Below are positions 62,479-64,000 of a DNA stretch of 64,000 nt, piece after piece. Source of the stretch: Bacteroidota bacterium (GTDB taxonomy: Bacteria; Bacteroidota; Bacteroidia; Bacteroidales; JAAUTT01); NCBI GenBank assembly GCA_030706405.1, contig JAUZOO010000003.1, forward strand, positions 62,001 through 126,000. Reading direction: 5' to 3'. Every line of letters begins with the position of its first letter. The stretch's first letter is position 1. Below the pieces are notes generated by a model. The model worked only from the letters and a program-made list of their open reading frames with translations, was not told where the DNA came from and made no database searches. The position numbers and the translations under genes are program-made.

Positions 62479-62835
62479 TTAAGCGGTTACTGTTGAAGAA
62501 AATTCCTTGTCTAAAATGGTTTTAACCTGTTCCATGGTTTGAATACTTATTGTGGCTTTTACCACTTTACCACTTTTGTAATAAATGGTGAACGGGATAC
62601 CCATAAAGCCTTGTACCTCGGGGAGGTTGCGAATCACATACGATTCGGGGTTGTCGAATTCCATATCGTAAAACTTTACGTGTTGGTATTTGTCTTCCAA
62701 TATTTCGGCGATACTGTAAACCGGAATGCACATTGGTCCCATGCGGCCACATATAACCATAACGTTCTCGTTTTCACTGATTATTTTAGCATGGTCAGCG
62801 GCTGTTTCGATGTGCTTTAAATTAGTGTATAACAT
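62479..62835 (-). CDS. Thioredoxin-fold protein with C-x6-C in place of CxxC
   Basis: The 118-residue protein has a thioredoxin-like fold (cis-Pro in GIPFTIYYKSG) but the active site reads CGRMGPMC (Cys29, Cys36). Related proteins with the same CGRMGPMCIP loop are known in anaerobes. It may act as a metal or sulfur carrier rather than a standard disulfide reductase. First gene of the leftward operon; a -7 box TACCTTTG is present on the minus strand (complement of 62864-62871). Confidence 0.82.
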   Translation of the reverse strand: MLYTNLKHIETAADHAKIISENENVMVICGRMGPMCIPVYSIAEILEDKYQHVKFYDMEFDNPESYVIRNLPEVQGFMGIPFTIYYKSGKVVKATISIQTMEQVKTILDKEFSSTVTA

Positions 62836-63147
62836 GGCTGTTTTGTTTTAAATGGTTATGATACAAAGGTACTTTGCAAAGCACAATGAATAAATGCTTT
62901 TGAGGTTTAGCACAACAACCCCTGAATAGAATTAGGACAAGTTTTTTATTGATGTGAATCTGATGTTAAAGGGGGTATTAAGCGATTAAGAAATGAATGT
63001 TATGGTGTATTGCATTTATTAATAGAATGCTGTAAGGTGTGTTGGTGCATGAAGTTGGTTATTGTATCCGTTGACTTTGAGTCTCGGGCAGTGAATACAA
63101 AAAATTTAATTCGCATTATTACGTATTTTTGAGGAAATAAAAGAAAG
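62836..63147. promoter_or_regulatory. Divergent promoter region
   Basis: This 312-base gap separates the leftward thioredoxin operon from the rightward Crp/Fnr gene. The minus strand has TACCTTTG (complement of 62864-62871) beside a palindrome CTTTGCAAAG, and the plus strand has TATTTTTG at 63124-63131 close to the Crp/Fnr start. No gene is seen in between. Confidence 0.5.
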
Positions 63148-63843
63148 ATGAAATCCATACTCGAAACAGACAATGAGTTTATATGTGATATTCAGGCACC
63201 ATGTTTTCAGATGCTTTCGCCTGAAGAAGCTGAGCTGGTAAGGGCCAGCAAAACACAGGTGCTTTTTCGTAAAGGTGATAACCTTACCAAACAAGGCGCA
63301 TTTGCATCGTATGTGTTGTTTATTATCACGGGGTTAGCTAAACAGTATGTTGAGGGAGATAGTTCAAAAAACTTTAATCTGCGTATTGTTAAACCTGGTG
63401 AATTTGTGGGTCTTTCGGCTGTTTTTACAAAAAATACGTTTAACTATTCGTCGGTTGCGTTAACAGACTGCCAGGTATTTCTGGTAGAAAAGGATGCCAT
63501 TGCCAATGTAGTGAAGCAGAACGGCATGTTTGGTTTTAACATCATAAAACGCTATTGTGAACAAAATGCAAACCTATTCGATACGCTTCGAATGGTTTTG
63601 TATAAGCAGATGAATGGCCGAATGGCCGATACCTTGTTGTACATAGACGGTTTAAAAAGTGAAAATGTTGATATTTTCCAACTCCTTTCGCGCAAAGATA
63701 TTGCCGACTTCGCAGGAGTTTCAACCGAGAGTGCTGTTAAATTGCTGAAAAGCTTTGAAAAAGACGGATTAATCGAGTTAAATGAAAAAGACATTTTGGT
63801 TGTTAACCATAATGCTTTGCAAGAAATAAGCAAGAGGGGGTAA
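63148..63843 (+). CDS. Crp/Fnr-family regulator
   Basis: The 231-residue regulator has a cyclic-nucleotide-type sensing domain (about 20-150) and a winged helix (about 160-225, with ISRKDIADFAGVSTESAVKLL-type motif around 185-205). It has Cys10, Cys17, Cys115 and Cys138, and no N-terminal CxxC, so an FNR-type cluster is unlikely to form. It is divergent from the thioredoxin operon and may control it. It shares no close resemblance with the one at 46204. Confidence 0.9.
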   Translation: MKSILETDNEFICDIQAPCFQMLSPEEAELVRASKTQVLFRKGDNLTKQGAFASYVLFIITGLAKQYVEGDSSKNFNLRIVKPGEFVGLSAVFTKNTFNYSSVALTDCQVFLVEKDAIANVVKQNGMFGFNIIKRYCEQNANLFDTLRMVLYKQMNGRMADTLLYIDGLKSENVDIFQLLSRKDIADFAGVSTESAVKLLKSFEKDGLIELNEKDILVVNHNALQEISKRG

Positions 63844-63969
63844 AGCTGTTACAACCGTATTTTGTAAAGGATAGCTATAGTGTAACAGATTTTCCTTCGT
63901 TCAAATATCTCTATTTTTGGTCGCATCATTACTTGTTCCATTGCATTTAACTATATCAACAATTCATCC

Positions 63970-64000
63970 CGGAGTGGTCAATAATTGACCGCTCCGTTTT
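63970..64000 (+). terminator. Strong rho-independent terminator at the window end
   Basis: CGGAGTGGTCAA pairs with TTGACCGCTCCG (one G-T pair) around TAA, followed by TTTT at 63997-64000. It ends the transcript of the Crp/Fnr gene or of a short RNA starting after TATTTTTG (63912-63919). Confidence 0.8.

Overview
The window is chromosomal DNA of a Bacteroidota bacterium, most likely an anaerobic or facultative member of the Bacteroidales/Marinilabiliales. The sequence shows this through Bacteroidota-type -7 boxes (TAnnTTTG), a hybrid two-component sensor of the HTCS type beside glycoside hydrolases, PorT-type barrels, HMA-AraC regulators, CbpA/CbpM and CsbD/YtxH-type stress genes. I saw no rRNA, tRNA, CRISPR array, phage module or complete insertion sequence.

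Region 1 (1-25.7 kb) is a stress and envelope island. It holds a PAS protein, two HMA-AraC regulators, an exported superoxide dismutase, an alpha/beta hydrolase, a Met/His-rich metal-binding protein, an old yellow enzyme, CbpA/CbpM, small stress proteins (CsbD-like, YtxH, two lmo0937-like), lipoproteins and a barrel protein. These are followed by a GH130 phosphorylase/GT4 pair, a BamA-like protein, YihY, an M1 peptidase and a hybrid histidine kinase. Five places in this island carry one promoter architecture: two TGTAA elements exactly 21 bp apart, then a TAnnTTTR-like -7 box starting exactly 27 bp after the second element. Two of the five stand before decayed gene copies. The island also contains pseudogenes: an NRAMP remnant, a cupin gene, coiled-coil gene remnants and a frameshifted AI-2E transporter.

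Region 2 (26.3-45.4 kb) is a polysaccharide-utilisation cluster without a SusC/SusD pair. An HTCS regulator faces a rightward operon of GH31, carboxylesterase, DUF3237, GH43-CBM6, GH43-CBM6, GH31 with a PA14-like insert, and NPCBM-GH27. The set suggests side-chain removal from a xylose/arabinose/galactose-decorated glycan. A leftward alpha-glucan phosphorylase closes the region.

Region 3 (45.4-54 kb) begins with remnants: a broken small membrane-protein gene, a piece of an IS1595-type transposase and the 3' end of an hdrB-like gene. It continues with a Crp/Fnr regulator divergent from a sulfur/electron-transfer operon: two DsrE-family proteins, TusA, a stand-alone MvhD-like protein, two HdrA-like flavoproteins, a winged-helix protein and a membrane-bound HdrC-like protein. 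The last four enzymes look like a split QmoABC complex. No aprAB, sat or dsrAB genes are present, so the complex is probably used for something other than sulfate reduction, such as persulfide electrons moving to or from quinones.

Region 4 (54-64 kb) is a redox, thiol and arsenic module. An ArsR repressor, a small thioredoxin, ArsF-like and ArsG-like proteins, a BFD-like [2Fe-2S] protein, an ArsP-type permease, DUF2798 and a DGC zinc-binding protein run rightward. Three near-identical palindromes (TTTCGK-N6-MCGAAA) lie before arsR, the thioredoxin gene and the permease gene and look like a local ArsR regulon. Running the other way are a rhodanese, a DUF2892 protein, a CoA-disulfide-reductase fused to three rhodanese domains (the first lacking its cysteine), four thioredoxin-like proteins, a DUF6132 protein and a small ferredoxin. 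A second Crp/Fnr regulator ends the window. Regions 3 and 4 together read as a sulfane-sulfur and thiol handling neighbourhood.
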